A DNA stretch of 64,000 bases from contig PHCS01000005.1 of assembly GCA_002840845.1 (NCBI GenBank), positions 18,562 through 82,561 on the forward strand. Direction: 5' to 3'. The DNA comes from Betaproteobacteria bacterium HGW-Betaproteobacteria-14 (GTDB lineage: Bacteria > Pseudomonadota > Gammaproteobacteria > Burkholderiales > Rhodocyclaceae). The notes under the pieces are model-generated. The model was given only the letters and a program-made list of their open reading frames with translations. It had not been told where the DNA came from and ran no database searches. Of this stretch, positions 46,219 to 55,970 are shown piece after piece; within the stretch, counting starts at the first letter, position 1; the number at the start of each line of letters is the position of its first letter. The position numbers were made by a program, and so were the translations under genes.

Positions 46219-47151
46219 ATGAAATTCGCACTTGTTTTTCCTGGGCAGGGTTCCCAGTCGATAGGGATGATGGGAGCCTATGGGGAAAGTGCTGTCATAC
46301 GCAGTACCTTCGACGAGGCATCCGTCGCGTTGGGCCGCGATCTCTGGAAGTTGGCCAGCGAAGGTCCGGCTGAAGCGCTCAATCAAACCGTGAATACACA
46401 GCCACTGATGCTAGCCTCGGGCGTCGCCATTTATCGCCTGTGGCTTGATAAGGGCGGCAAGATTCCCCATATGGTCGCTGGCCATAGCCTTGGTGAGTAT
46501 TCTGCGCTGGTTGCCGCGGGTGTATTGCAGTTTGGGGATGCTGTATCCTTGGTCGAGTTGCGAGCAAAGGCCATGCAGGAGGCCGTGCCTGCCGGGGAAG
46601 GAGCCATGGCCGCCATTCTCGGACTTGGCCCAGACGCCGTAGTGGCTGCCTGCAACGACAGTGCCAAGGGACAAGTGGTGGAAGCCGTCAATTTCAATAC
46701 ACCAGAACAGATCGTTATCGCTGGCCATGCGGCGGCCGTGCAGCGTGCCGCTGATGCGGCGAAGGCAATGGGAGCCAAGCGCGCTGTCATGCTGCCTGTG
46801 TCGGCTCCTTTTCATTGTTCACTGATGAAACCGGCTGCTGAGCGCTTGCGCAAGAGACTGGCTGAGTTGTCCCTGTCCTCGCCGAAGTTCCCTGTGGTGA
46901 ACAATGCAGACGTGGCCTGTCTCACTGATCCTGTATTGATCATGGAAGCACTGGTACGCCAGGCCGCATCCCCGGTCAGATGGGTCGAAACCATGCAGTA
47001 CATGGCAGCCCAGGGCGTCACTCATGTCTATGAATGCGGTCCGGGGAAGGTGCTGGCAGGTTTGGTCAAGCGCTGTGCAGAAGGCCTGGCCGGTGGCGCC
47101 ATGGCCGATTTGGCAGGCATGGAAGTTGCCCTAGCTGCGACGAGCGCGTAG
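46219..47151 (+). CDS. fabD: Malonyl-CoA:ACP transacylase
   Basis: A 310-aa transferase that loads malonate onto ACP. FPGQGSQ is at the N-terminus, Ser90 is in the nucleophile elbow AGHSLGE, and the His is in VSAPFHCSLM. Between fabH and fabG in the standard order. Confidence 0.97.
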   Translation: MKFALVFPGQGSQSIGMMGAYGESAVIRSTFDEASVALGRDLWKLASEGPAEALNQTVNTQPLMLASGVAIYRLWLDKGGKIPHMVAGHSLGEYSALVAAGVLQFGDAVSLVELRAKAMQEAVPAGEGAMAAILGLGPDAVVAACNDSAKGQVVEAVNFNTPEQIVIAGHAAAVQRAADAAKAMGAKRAVMLPVSAPFHCSLMKPAAERLRKRLAELSLSSPKFPVVNNADVACLTDPVLIMEALVRQAASPVRWVETMQYMAAQGVTHVYECGPGKVLAGLVKRCAEGLAGGAMADLAGMEVALAATSA

Positions 47152-47159
47152 GAGAAAAC

Positions 47160-47900
47160 ATGCTTAAAGGTCAAATTGCTCTGGTAACAGGTGCTTCACG
47201 CGGCATCGGGCGTGCTATCGCGCTTGATCTGGGCAAGGAGGGGGCCGTGGTTATTGGCACCGCAACAACCAAAGGGGGCGCGGAAGCTATCCAGAAGGCG
47301 CTGGACGATGCCGTTATCCCGGGCTGGGGCGCCGAACTCAACGTTAACGATGCCGCTGCATGCGAAATGGTAATGGGCGAGATCGAAAAGCGGTACGGGA
47401 GCCTCTCGATTCTGGTGAACAACGCGGGCATCACGTGCGACAATCTCGCCATGCGCATGAAGGACGACGAGTGGAGTGCAGTGATCGATACCAATCTTAA
47501 TGCCGTTTTCCGCCTCTCGAAGGCAGTAATGCGGGGCATGATGAAGGCACGCTACGGCCGCATCATCAACATCACCTCCGTTGTGGGAAGTTCAGGAAAT
47601 CCTGGCCAGGCAAACTACGCAGCCGCCAAGGCTGGCGTGTCCGGCATGAGCCGTGCGCTCGCGCGCGAACTGGGTAGCCGTAGCATTACGGTAAATTGTG
47701 TTGCCCCTGGTTTCATCGATACGGACATGACCAAGGCTTTGCCGGATGCACAACGGGATGCCCTGCTAGGACAGATTCCCCTCGGACGTCTCGGTCAGGC
47801 CGATGAAGTCGCCGCCGCGGTTGCATTTCTTGCTTCGCCGCGAGCGGCTTATATCACCGGCACCACCATACATGTCAACGGCGGCATGTACATGAGTTGA
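47160..47900 (+). CDS. fabG: 3-oxoacyl-ACP reductase
   Basis: A 246-aa NADPH-dependent short-chain dehydrogenase. The cofactor loop is TGASRGIG, with NNAG, Ser in NITSVVGSSG and YAAAKAG. GGAG precedes the ATG at 47160, 8 bp after fabD. It reduces the keto product of each elongation cycle. Confidence 0.97.
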   Translation: MLKGQIALVTGASRGIGRAIALDLGKEGAVVIGTATTKGGAEAIQKALDDAVIPGWGAELNVNDAAACEMVMGEIEKRYGSLSILVNNAGITCDNLAMRMKDDEWSAVIDTNLNAVFRLSKAVMRGMMKARYGRIINITSVVGSSGNPGQANYAAAKAGVSGMSRALARELGSRSITVNCVAPGFIDTDMTKALPDAQRDALLGQIPLGRLGQADEVAAAVAFLASPRAAYITGTTIHVNGGMYMS

Positions 47901-47992
47901 TCCGGCTTCGGCCGGGCTGGCGCTTTCTGTTTCTGTTAAAATAACGCGGTTTTATTCTGGTCATACCCGCTAATAGGGGAAGGAGCAAAAAA

Positions 47993-48232
47993 ATGGAGAA
48001 CATCGAACAACGCGTCAAGAAAATCGTTGCCGAGCAGCTTGGCGTCAACGAATCCGAGATCAAGATCGAGTCTTCGTTTGTTGACGATCTCGGTGCCGAC
48101 TCCCTGGATACAGTTGAGTTGGTGATGGCCCTTGAAGAGGAATTCGAGTGCGAAATTCCGGATGAGGAAGCCGAGAAGATAACCACCGTCCAGCAAGCAA
48201 TCGACTACATCAACGCCCATCTCAAGAAGTAA
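47993..48232 (+). CDS. acpP: Acyl carrier protein
   Basis: A 79-aa acidic four-helix carrier with the phosphopantetheine Ser37 in [16 protein letters not shown] lies upstream. It carries intermediates for the fab enzymes and for PlsX. Confidence 0.98.
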   Translation: MENIEQRVKKIVAEQLGVNESEIKIESSFVDDLGADSLDTVELVMALEEEFECEIPDEEAEKITTVQQAIDYINAHLKK

Positions 48233-48268
48233 GACTATTCAATTTTCCCTTTGCAGGAGCAGAGCGAA

Positions 48269-49501
48269 GTGGCACGCCGCAGGGTAGTGGTCACCGGGTT
48301 AGGCATCATTTCGCCCGTCGGCAACACGGTCCAGGAATCATGGAACAACATTGTTGCAGGCAAGAGCGGTATAGGCCCGATCACCCGTTTCGATGCATCC
48401 AATTTCAAGTCGCGCATAGCCGGCGAGGTCAAGGCTTTCGACGTGACAGCCTACCTCCCCCCCAAGGAGGCGCGCCGCATGGATGTCTTCATCCATTACG
48501 GCATGGCTGCGGGGATCCAGGCAATCAAGGATTCCGGCCTGGCGATAACGCCGGAGAATGCGGTTCGCATCGGAGTCAATATTGGCTCAGGCATCGGCGG
48601 TCTGCCGATGATCGAGGAAACCCACAACGATTTTCTCGGTGGGGGACCACGCAAGATATCGCCTTTCTTCATTCCCGGCACCATCATCAACATGATTTCG
48701 GGAAATCTTTCGATCATGTTCGGGTTGAAAGGGCCGAATCTGGCAGTGGTGACGGCCTGTACCACTGGGCTGCATGCCATTGGCACGGGCTTCCGCATGA
48801 TCCAGTACGGTGATGCAGATGTAATGGTTTGCGGCGGAGCAGAATCCACGGTAACCCCGCTGGCCATTGGCGGATTTGCCTCGGCGCAAGCTTTATCCAC
48901 CCGCAACGAAGACCCGGCGACGGCTAGCCGTCCTTGGGACAAGGGGCGCGATGGGTTTGTTCTCGGCGAGGGTGCGGGCGTGCTGGTACTTGAGGAATAT
49001 GAGCATGCGAAAAACCGCGACGCCAGGATCTACGCCGAAGTAGTGGGTTTCGGCATGAGCGGGGATGCCTTCCACATGACTGCACCGGACACCGATGGGC
49101 CGCGCCGCAGCATGGAGAATGCGCTCAACGATGCGGGGATCAACCCCGATCAGGTCCAGTACCTGAATGCGCATGGCACATCGACGCCGCTGGGCGACAA
49201 GAACGAAACAGATGCCATCAAACTGGCGTTTGGCGACGTCTCCCGCAATTTGATTGTGAATTCGACGAAATCCATGACGGGGCACTTGCTCGGTGGGGCT
49301 GGCGGGCTCGAATCGGCGCTGACTGTGCTGGCGGTGCATCACCAGATTTCTCCGCCAACCATCAATATCTTCGATCAGGATCCGGAGTGCGATCTCGACT
49401 ACTGTGCGAATACTGCACGTCAGCTCAAGATCGATGTTGCTTTGAAGAACAACTTCGGATTCGGCGGTACCAACGGCACGCTGGCATTCCGGCGGGTCTG
49501 A
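48269..49501 (+). CDS. fabF: 3-oxoacyl-ACP synthase II
   Basis: A 410-aa elongating ketosynthase. The start was set at GTG 48269 (MARRRVVVTGLG) with AGGAG nine nt upstream; the TTG further up lies ahead of that site. Catalytic Cys164 (VTACTTGLHA), and His residues in NAHGTST and MTGHLLGGAG. Last gene of the fab operon. Confidence 0.96.
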   Translation: MARRRVVVTGLGIISPVGNTVQESWNNIVAGKSGIGPITRFDASNFKSRIAGEVKAFDVTAYLPPKEARRMDVFIHYGMAAGIQAIKDSGLAITPENAVRIGVNIGSGIGGLPMIEETHNDFLGGGPRKISPFFIPGTIINMISGNLSIMFGLKGPNLAVVTACTTGLHAIGTGFRMIQYGDADVMVCGGAESTVTPLAIGGFASAQALSTRNEDPATASRPWDKGRDGFVLGEGAGVLVLEEYEHAKNRDARIYAEVVGFGMSGDAFHMTAPDTDGPRRSMENALNDAGINPDQVQYLNAHGTSTPLGDKNETDAIKLAFGDVSRNLIVNSTKSMTGHLLGGAGGLESALTVLAVHHQISPPTINIFDQDPECDLDYCANTARQLKIDVALKNNFGFGGTNGTLAFRRV

Positions 49502-49522
49502 CCACGCTTATCTGCCTGCCGG

Positions 49523-49951
49523 ATGCACCTTCCGCACCGGCTTGAACTGCACTCCTCCCGTTCTCTGGCAAGCTTGCTTGCAGTGATGCATCTGGCAGCG
49601 CTGGTCAGCTTGTATCCGCTCCCGTTCGCCCCCTGGTTTCAATCGGCACTGGCTGTGCCCCTCGCAATGTCGGCTTACATTTCAATCCGCCGCCATGCGT
49701 TACTCATCGCAGCAGAGTCAATTCGCGAACTGATTCTGAAAGCCGATGGCACTGCAGAGCTATTGCGCAATGACGGGGGGCGTAACGATGCTAGGGTGTC
49801 TAGCCAATCGACGGTTCTGCCCTGGCTGATCCTGGTGCTGCTTGAGACTTCCGGGTCACGAGGCCTCAATCCACTGTTGATCTTGCCGGATTCACTGACC
49901 GTCGACGATAGACGGGTCTTGCGAATCTGGCTGCGCTGGAAGCTTACCTGA
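49523..49951 (+). CDS. YgfX-like membrane protein
   Basis: A 142-aa protein with two adjacent N-terminal TM segments (about 15-32 and 37-55) and a soluble C-terminal domain. This is the plan of YgfX/CptA, which sits near nadB and rpoE in many proteobacteria. In E. coli it has been linked to the cytoskeleton and to FAD-assembly factor SdhE. No SdhE gene is adjacent here. Its 3' end overlaps the convergent nadB by 8 bp. Confidence 0.7.
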   Translation: MHLPHRLELHSSRSLASLLAVMHLAALVSLYPLPFAPWFQSALAVPLAMSAYISIRRHALLIAAESIRELILKADGTAELLRNDGGRNDARVSSQSTVLPWLILVLLETSGSRGLNPLLILPDSLTVDDRRVLRIWLRWKLT

Positions 49952-51521
49952 GGCGATTGCGGAGCAGGGTGTTGCGCGCCGAGACGAGAGTTACCGGGTA
50001 ATCCCGGCTGGAATGCAGGCCGCGGCTTTCCCGTCGCCTTTGGGCGCAGCGCACTATGAGATCTGCAGTCAGCACGAGGTTGCGCAATTCAATCAGGTCA
50101 TTCGTGACGCGGAAGTTGGTGTAGTACTCGTCAATTTCCCGCTCCAGCAGGCGGATGCGGTGTCGGGCTCGCTCAAGGCGCTTGGTGGTTCGTACGATGC
50201 CGACGTAGCCCCACATGAAGCGGCGCAGTTCGTCCCAGTTGTGCGAGATGACGATTTCCTCGTCGGCATCCGTGACGCGGCTTTCGTCCCATTGCGGCAG
50301 AACCGACAGTGGACGTCTTTCCGACTTGAGAATGTCCTCTGCGGCCGAGGCGGAAAAGACAAGGCATTCGAGCAGGGAATTGCTCGCCAGCCTGTTGGCC
50401 CCATGCAGACCGGTGAAAGCAGTTTCCCCCACGGCATAGAGGCCAGGCAGAGCAGTTCGGGCGGAAAGGTCGGTGACGATGCCGCCGCAGGCATAGTGCG
50501 CCGCAGGTACGACCGGGATAGGCTGGCGGGTAATATCGATGCCTAACTCCAGGCAACGGGCATGGATGTTCGGGAAATGCTCTATCAGGAAGTCGGATGG
50601 CTTGTGCGTCATGTCCAGATAGACGCAATCGAGGCCGCGTTTCTTCATCTCCATGTCAATGGCACGCGCGACGATATCACGTGGCGCCAATTCCGCGCGC
50701 GGGTCGTGCTCCGGCATAAAGCGTTCGCCGTCCGGCAGGCGCAAGATACCTCCTTCGCCGCGCATGGCCTCCGTAATGAGAAACGTTTTCGCGTAGGGGT
50801 GGTAGAGGCAGGTCGGATGGAACTGGATGAACTCCATGTTGGCGACACTGCACCCGGCGCGCCAGGCCATGGCAATGCCGTCCCCCGTTGCCGTATCGGG
50901 ATTGGTCGTATAGAGATAGACCTTGCCTGGCCCCCCGGTAGCCAGCACGGTGTGCGGTGCGGAGAAAGTCTTCACTTGGTCCGACTGCTTGTCGAGCACA
51001 TAGGCTCCGTGGCAGCCGCTGTCCGGGGGGCCAAACTTTGCCGCAGTGATGAGGTCGATGGCGATGTGATGCTCGAAAACCGAAATGTTCGGATGGGCCC
51101 TTAGCCTTTGCGTCAGGGTGTATTGAACCGCCGAACCCGTCGCATCCGCAACGTGTATGACGCGACGGTGGCTATGCCCGCCCTCGCGAGTGAGATGGTA
51201 GCCGGATCCGGAGGCGTCGCGCGTAAACGGTACGCCTTGGCCGATGAGCCAGTCTATGGCGGTCTTGCCTCTTTCAACGACATAGCGGGTCGTGCGGGGG
51301 CTGCACAGACCGGCACCGGCAATCAGGGTGTCCTTGATATGTGCCTCAATCGAGTCGGCATCGTCCAGTGCCGCAGCAATGCCACCTTGGGCGTAATTGC
51401 TGGCGCTGTCCTCAAGCGAACGCTTGGTGACGAGAGCGACCTTTCTATGCGGAGCCAGCTGGAGGGCAAGTGACTGGCCTGCCAAGCCGCTACCGATGAT
51501 GAGGACGTCGAAAGCCTGCAC
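49944..51521 (-). CDS. nadB: L-aspartate oxidase
   Basis: A 525-aa FAD enzyme that oxidises L-aspartate to iminoaspartate, the first step of de novo NAD synthesis. FAD loop [26 protein letters not shown], the catalytic [12 protein letters not shown] region, and [11 protein letters not shown]. Fumarate can replace oxygen as acceptor, which suits anaerobic growth. Divergent from rpoE. Confidence 0.96.
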   Translation of the reverse strand: MQAFDVLIIGSGLAGQSLALQLAPHRKVALVTKRSLEDSASNYAQGGIAAALDDADSIEAHIKDTLIAGAGLCSPRTTRYVVERGKTAIDWLIGQGVPFTRDASGSGYHLTREGGHSHRRVIHVADATGSAVQYTLTQRLRAHPNISVFEHHIAIDLITAAKFGPPDSGCHGAYVLDKQSDQVKTFSAPHTVLATGGPGKVYLYTTNPDTATGDGIAMAWRAGCSVANMEFIQFHPTCLYHPYAKTFLITEAMRGEGGILRLPDGERFMPEHDPRAELAPRDIVARAIDMEMKKRGLDCVYLDMTHKPSDFLIEHFPNIHARCLELGIDITRQPIPVVPAAHYACGGIVTDLSARTALPGLYAVGETAFTGLHGANRLASNSLLECLVFSASAAEDILKSERRPLSVLPQWDESRVTDADEEIVISHNWDELRRFMWGYVGIVRTTKRLERARHRIRLLEREIDEYYTNFRVTNDLIELRNLVLTADLIVRCAQRRRESRGLHSSRDYPVTLVSARNTLLRNRLR

Positions 51522-51701
51522 GCGGGAACCGAGGTGGGTTGGGGCCCGAAACTATACCATTGCAGCATATGGCGATGGATATGGCCCCACGTCCTGCTGA
51601 ACTATTTCGGGCGCTCGCGGTCATCAGGGTGTCGGCTATACTTGTGGTTCCCGGCCCGGTTTTCACGGGCTGAATGAACTTCCAATAACACAGCCGCTCA
51701 A

Positions 51702-52301
51702 ATGGGAGAACGTGAAGTAGACCAGCAGTTGGTCGTCCGCGCGCAGCATGGCGACCAGAAGGCCTTCGGACTGCTCGTGTCGAAATACCAGCGCAAGCTG
51801 GCACGATTGCTGTCGCGGCTGATCCGGGATCCGGCCGAAGTAGAGGACGTGGCACAGGAAACTTTCATCAAGGCCTATCGTGCCTTGGGGAGCTTTCGGG
51901 GCGACAGTGCCTTCTACACCTGGCTGTACCGTATCGGGATCAATACCGCGAAGAATTACCTGGTCTCGCAAGGCAGGCGGGCGCCGACACGGACGGATTA
52001 CGACTCCGAGGAGGCTGAGAATTTTGAAGGCGGCGAATTGCTGCGTGACAACAATACGCCGGAGCGGATTCTTCTCTCTAAGCAGATTGGGGAGACAGTG
52101 AACGCGGCGATGGAGGCATTGCCCGAGGAGTTGCGCATGGCCATCATGTTGCGCGAGATAGAGGGAATGAGCTACGAGGATATTGCGAAGATGATGGACT
52201 GCCCGATCGGTACGGTTCGATCGAGGATCTTCCGGGCGCGCGAGGCGGTTGCAGAAAAGATCAGGCCGTTGCTTGATACGGCTCCAGACAAGAGGTGGTA
52301 G
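51702..52301 (+). CDS. rpoE: RNA polymerase sigma-E factor
   Basis: A 199-aa ECF sigma factor for envelope stress. Region 2 is DQKAFGLLVSKYQRKLARLLSRLIRD and DVAQETFIKAYRAL; region 4 is LREIEGMSYEDIAKMMDCPIGTVRSRIFRAREAV. It is followed by its regulators rseA, rseB and rseC. A possible autoregulated start (TGAACTA at 51598, TCATC at 51621) lies upstream. Confidence 0.96.
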   Translation: MGEREVDQQLVVRAQHGDQKAFGLLVSKYQRKLARLLSRLIRDPAEVEDVAQETFIKAYRALGSFRGDSAFYTWLYRIGINTAKNYLVSQGRRAPTRTDYDSEEAENFEGGELLRDNNTPERILLSKQIGETVNAAMEALPEELRMAIMLREIEGMSYEDIAKMMDCPIGTVRSRIFRAREAVAEKIRPLLDTAPDKRW

Positions 52302-52303
52302 GA

Positions 52304-52816
52304 ATGAAGACGGATATTTCCGCTTTACTGGATGGCGAGTTGGAACATGCCGAAACCAGCCGGGCGATCGATGCCCTGAGACGCGACCATGATCTGCAGG
52401 AGGCGTGGAATACCTATCATTTGATCGGCGACGTATTGCGGAATTCCCCGGAATATTCGCCAAATATAGCTGATCGGGTAATGGCGCTGTTGGAGAAGGA
52501 ACCGGTTCAGTTCGCCCCCTCTGCCCAGAAGAACCGTTCCCCGCTTAGCCTGGCATTCCCCCTTGCCGCGGCGGTCATGGGCATGGCCGCGGTTGGCTGG
52601 GTTGCCTTGTCCCTGAATGCTCCCCAAAAGGTCGAACTGGCCGCCAAAGCGCATCAGGCGAGTGAGGTGGCGGTTCCCGTCACCGATAAGGCACCTTCCA
52701 GCGCCCTCAAGGACTATCTTGTTGCGCACCAGGCACATTCTCCGCACCGCGGCATACAGGGCGTGCCGACATATATTCGAACGGTTTCGGAAATTCGTCA
52801 GGGCAATCGGCAATGA
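52304..52816 (+). CDS. rseA: Anti-sigma-E factor RseA (MucA)
   Basis: A 170-aa inner-membrane anti-sigma factor. The cytoplasmic sigma-binding domain comes first (KTDISALLDGELEHAETSRAIDAL, AWNTYHLIGDVLR), then a TM segment at about 85-102 (LSLAFPLAAAVMGMAAVGWVAL) and a periplasmic tail. ATG 52304 with GGTAGG is preferred. It overlaps the rseB start by 4 bp. Confidence 0.93.
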   Translation: MKTDISALLDGELEHAETSRAIDALRRDHDLQEAWNTYHLIGDVLRNSPEYSPNIADRVMALLEKEPVQFAPSAQKNRSPLSLAFPLAAAVMGMAAVGWVALSLNAPQKVELAAKAHQASEVAVPVTDKAPSSALKDYLVAHQAHSPHRGIQGVPTYIRTVSEIRQGNRQ

Positions 52817-53781
52817 AACGGGCGCTCATGCTGCTTGCCATGGGCGGCGCGTTAGTCGCGCCCGTCCATGGCGACCAGCAAGGCGATGCCTTGGCATGGC
52901 TGCAGAAAATGGCAACTGCAGCACAAAAGCTCAATTACACCGGTACTTTTACATATCAAAGCGGTGGCAGCTCTGAAACCTCTCGCATTACCCATTTAGT
53001 GGATGCGGGGGGGGAACATGAGAAGCTCGAGGTACTGGATGGCAGTCCGCGCGAGGTTGTGCGTAACAACGACGAAGTCAGGTGTTTCCTGCCCGAAGAT
53101 AAGCTCGTCATCGTCGAAAAGCGTGGCCAGATCAAGGCTTTTCCTGCGCTTCTGCCTGCATCCGTCAGTAGCCTGAACGATCATTACCTGATCCGGAAAG
53201 GGGACGTCTCAAGAGTGGCGGGTCTAGACAGTCAGTTGATAGTGCTGGAGCCGAAGGACGCCCTGCGTTACGGCCACCATCTTTGGGCGGAAGTGAATTC
53301 AGGTTTGATCCTGAAGGCGCGCATCGTCGATGAGCGCAGTGAAACCATAGAACAGTTCGCCTTTAACCAACTACAGATCAGCGGCCCCATCGACCGGGAA
53401 ATGCTGAAACCAAGGTTCAGCAAGGAAGGCAAGGCGTGGCGGATACACAATGCGCGAGCCTCGCAAAGCTTGTCTGCCGGAAACGATTGGATGTTCAAGA
53501 CGCAATTGCCCGGGTTCAGGAAGAGTGCAGGCATGAAGCGACAGGCCATTCGTGCAAATGGCCCTGAAACGACCCATTTCATCTTTACCGATGGCTTAGC
53601 TTCGATATCGGTATTCATTGAACTGCTGGGGGACAGGACGGCAGAGGAGACCACATATACGGTCGGTTCCATCAATATTTACAAGCGCGTCGTGGGCAAG
53701 CACCTTCTTACGGTCCTGGGCGAAGTGCCCGCAACCACCCTGATGCTTCTGGGCGACGGAATGGAACTCAAGAAAAAGTGA
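52813..53781 (+). CDS. rseB: Periplasmic sigma-E regulator RseB (MucB)
   Basis: A 322-aa protein with a signal peptide (about 1-18) and the MucB/RseB lipid-sensing domain: WLQKMATAAQKLNYTGTFTYQSGG, then DGSPREVVRNNDEVRC. It protects RseA from proteolysis until it binds mislocalised LPS. A run of eight G (53007-53014) lies early in the frame. Overlaps rseC by 4 bp. Confidence 0.93.
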   Translation: MKRALMLLAMGGALVAPVHGDQQGDALAWLQKMATAAQKLNYTGTFTYQSGGSSETSRITHLVDAGGEHEKLEVLDGSPREVVRNNDEVRCFLPEDKLVIVEKRGQIKAFPALLPASVSSLNDHYLIRKGDVSRVAGLDSQLIVLEPKDALRYGHHLWAEVNSGLILKARIVDERSETIEQFAFNQLQISGPIDREMLKPRFSKEGKAWRIHNARASQSLSAGNDWMFKTQLPGFRKSAGMKRQAIRANGPETTHFIFTDGLASISVFIELLGDRTAEETTYTVGSINIYKRVVGKHLLTVLGEVPATTLMLLGDGMELKKK

Positions 53782-54245
53782 CGGATCAGGAAGCTATTGT
53801 CGCCCGCGTTGAAGGTGATCATGCTTACGTTGAATTGGGGGGCGCAGGCGCGGGCTGTGGTCGCTGCCACGAAACGGGGGGATGCCAGAGCAGCATTCTG
53901 GGCCAATTGTTCCGCGCCAAACCACGCCAATACCGCATTGCCAATCCCATCGGCGCCGCCCCCGGAGACCCGGTCATCGTGCGCGTGGCCAGCGGTTCCA
54001 CGCTCCGCGCTGCGTTGCTGATTTACGCCTTGCCGTTGCTCGGCCTTCTCCTTGGCGCCGTAGCTGGAACCGCATTGAGCGGGAACGGAGACAATGATGC
54101 AACAGCTGTCCTGGGGTCGCTGCTGGGACTCGGGGTTGGCATCCTGTCAGGGTTCATCCTGCGAGGAAGCCAGATCGGTAAGGTGCAAGACCCCATTCTC
54201 GTTAATCGTAATTCAAGTTACTGTATTTCTGAGGAAATCCGATAA
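53778..54245 (+). CDS. rseC: Positive regulator of sigma-E, RseC (MucC)
   Basis: A 155-aa protein with a Cys-containing N-terminal domain (GAGCGRCHETGGCQ) and two TM helices (about 76-98 and 105-128), the RseC/MucC plan. Its stop overlaps the mucD ATG by one base. Confidence 0.88.
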   Translation: MTDQEAIVARVEGDHAYVELGGAGAGCGRCHETGGCQSSILGQLFRAKPRQYRIANPIGAAPGDPVIVRVASGSTLRAALLIYALPLLGLLLGAVAGTALSGNGDNDATAVLGSLLGLGVGILSGFILRGSQIGKVQDPILVNRNSSYCISEEIR

Positions 54246-55666
54246 TGAGCATTAGATATCTTTTTGTGACTCTGCTGTCGCTGTTCGCCCTGAACGCAGC
54301 GGCGCAAGGCAGGGAACTGCCTGACTTTACCGAATTGGCAGACAAACACGGGCCGGCCGTCGTAAATGTAAGCACAACCCAGACCATCCGCGGCAATCGT
54401 GCCTTCCCGCAATTTCCGGATCTCGACGAAGACGATCCGATGTATGAGTTCTTCAAGCGTTTCATTCCGCGCCAGCCCGGCATGCCGAGGGAGTTCCAGA
54501 ACAAGTCCCTGGGTTCGGGCTTCATTATCAGCCCCGACGGGTACATCCTGACCAATGCTCATGTCGTCGATTCGGCCGACGAAATTCTGGTGAAGCTTAC
54601 CGACAAGCGCGAGTTCAAGGCCAAGGTGATCGGTGCTGACAAACGGACCGATGTGGCCTTGATCAAAATCGAGGCGAGCGGACTGCCGGCTGTGAAACTG
54701 GGCGACCCAGCAAAACTACGCGTCGGTGAATGGGTTGTGGCTATTGGCTCGCCTTTCGGATTCGAAAGTTCCGTAACGGCCGGGATTGTCAGCGCCAAAG
54801 GACGTTCCTTGCCGCAGGAAAATTATGTTCCATTCATCCAGACTGATGTCGCAATCAATCCTGGCAACTCGGGCGGTCCGCTCTTCAATATGAAGGGTGA
54901 GGTTGTCGGCATCAATTCGCAGATTTATAGCCGCACCGGCGGCTACATGGGCCTGGCCTTCGCCATTCCGATTGATGTGGCAATGGAGGTGCAAGGCCAG
55001 TTACGTGCAAGCGGCCGCGTCAGTCGGGGGCGCATTGGCGTGGTGATCCAGGAAGTGACCAAGGAACTGGCTGATTCCTTCGGTCTGGCCAAGCCGGCTG
55101 GCGCTTTGGTGAATTCCGTCGAAAAAGGTGGTCCGGCTGACAAGGGAGGTATCGAAGATGGAGACATCATTCTCAAGTTCGATGGCAAGACGGTCAATGC
55201 CTCCGCCGACCTTCCTCGCATAGTTGGCGCCACGCGCCCAGGCAGCAAAGTACCGCTGCAAGTCTGGCGTAAAGGCGCTGCAAGGGATCTGACGGTAACC
55301 GTCGGGGAAATTCTCGAGGATAAAATGGCCCAGAGGGGTCAGAAACGCGCCAAGCCGGCGGAAGTGGCTGCGAATCGCCTTGGACTGATATTGAGCGAAC
55401 TGTCATCCGAGCAGAAGCGGGAACTGAAGATCGTACACGGACTGCTGGTCGAAGATGTCCGCGGCAACAACGGCAGAACGGACCTGCGTCCGGGCGACAT
55501 CATTCTGGCCGTAGTGCACAAGGGATCGAATACCGAGGCGAAGTCTGTTGACCAATTCAACCGGCTGCTTTCCCAATTCGACAAGTCTGCAACCATTACC
55601 CTTCTGGTCAAGCGCGGAGAGCAGCAGACCTACATTACCATCAAGGGCAATGGCGACAGCAAGTAG
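54245..55666 (+). CDS. mucD: Periplasmic serine protease MucD (DegP/Do family)
   Basis: A 473-aa trypsin-like HtrA protease with a signal peptide (about 1-21). Catalytic triad: His in LTNAHVV, Asp in DKRTDVALIKI and Ser in NPGNSGGPLF. Two PDZ domains follow (about 265-350 and 370-465). It removes damaged envelope proteins as part of the sigma-E response. Confidence 0.94.
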   Translation: MSIRYLFVTLLSLFALNAAAQGRELPDFTELADKHGPAVVNVSTTQTIRGNRAFPQFPDLDEDDPMYEFFKRFIPRQPGMPREFQNKSLGSGFIISPDGYILTNAHVVDSADEILVKLTDKREFKAKVIGADKRTDVALIKIEASGLPAVKLGDPAKLRVGEWVVAIGSPFGFESSVTAGIVSAKGRSLPQENYVPFIQTDVAINPGNSGGPLFNMKGEVVGINSQIYSRTGGYMGLAFAIPIDVAMEVQGQLRASGRVSRGRIGVVIQEVTKELADSFGLAKPAGALVNSVEKGGPADKGGIEDGDIILKFDGKTVNASADLPRIVGATRPGSKVPLQVWRKGAARDLTVTVGEILEDKMAQRGQKRAKPAEVAANRLGLILSELSSEQKRELKIVHGLLVEDVRGNNGRTDLRPGDIILAVVHKGSNTEAKSVDQFNRLLSQFDKSATITLLVKRGEQQTYITIKGNGDSK

Positions 55667-55913
55667 GCTACGGGCCCGGCTGACCGTCTATAGCCGGGCC
55701 TGGTGCCACCTTTGCGACGATCTATTGAACGCGCTCAGGCCGATCTGCGAAGAGTTGGGTGCCGATATTGAGGTGATCGATATCGATGCTCATCCCGAAT
55801 TCGAGGAGGCGCATGGCGAGCGCGTTCCGGTGGTCATGGGCGGTGAGTCCGAGCTTTGCCATTACTTTCTCGATGCCGCCGCAGTTCGTGCTTATTTACT
55901 GAATTTCCGGTAA
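55650..55913 (+). CDS. Glutaredoxin-family small thioredoxin-fold protein
   Basis: About 87 aa from ATG 55650, overlapping the end of mucD by 17 bp. It has a redox motif CHLC (VYSRAWCHLCDDLL) and cis-Pro (ERVPVVM). This belongs to the short glutaredoxin-like family found before lepA in betaproteobacteria. Partner unknown. Confidence 0.85.
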   Translation: MATASRLRARLTVYSRAWCHLCDDLLNALRPICEELGADIEVIDIDAHPEFEEAHGERVPVVMGGESELCHYFLDAAAVRAYLLNFR

Positions 55914-55938
55914 AATTCCGCGCTTTCGTATGCCTCCG

Positions 55939-55963
55939 AAAGGGTGCCTTGCAGCACCCTTTT
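55939..55963 (+). terminator. Hairpin with T-run directly before lepA
   Basis: A 9-bp stem (55939-55947 with 55954-55962), 6-nt loop, then T. It ends only 7 bases before the lepA ATG, leaving no room for a Shine-Dalgarno site. It could act as a terminator/attenuator or as a translational control element. Confidence 0.6.
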
Positions 55964-55970
55964 GTCTCTG

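Noticed and set aside
51598..51625. Sigma-E promoter ahead of rpoE
   Set aside because: TGAACTA and TCATC are spaced plausibly but match the consensus only partly, so it is mentioned in the rpoE entry and not listed as a feature.
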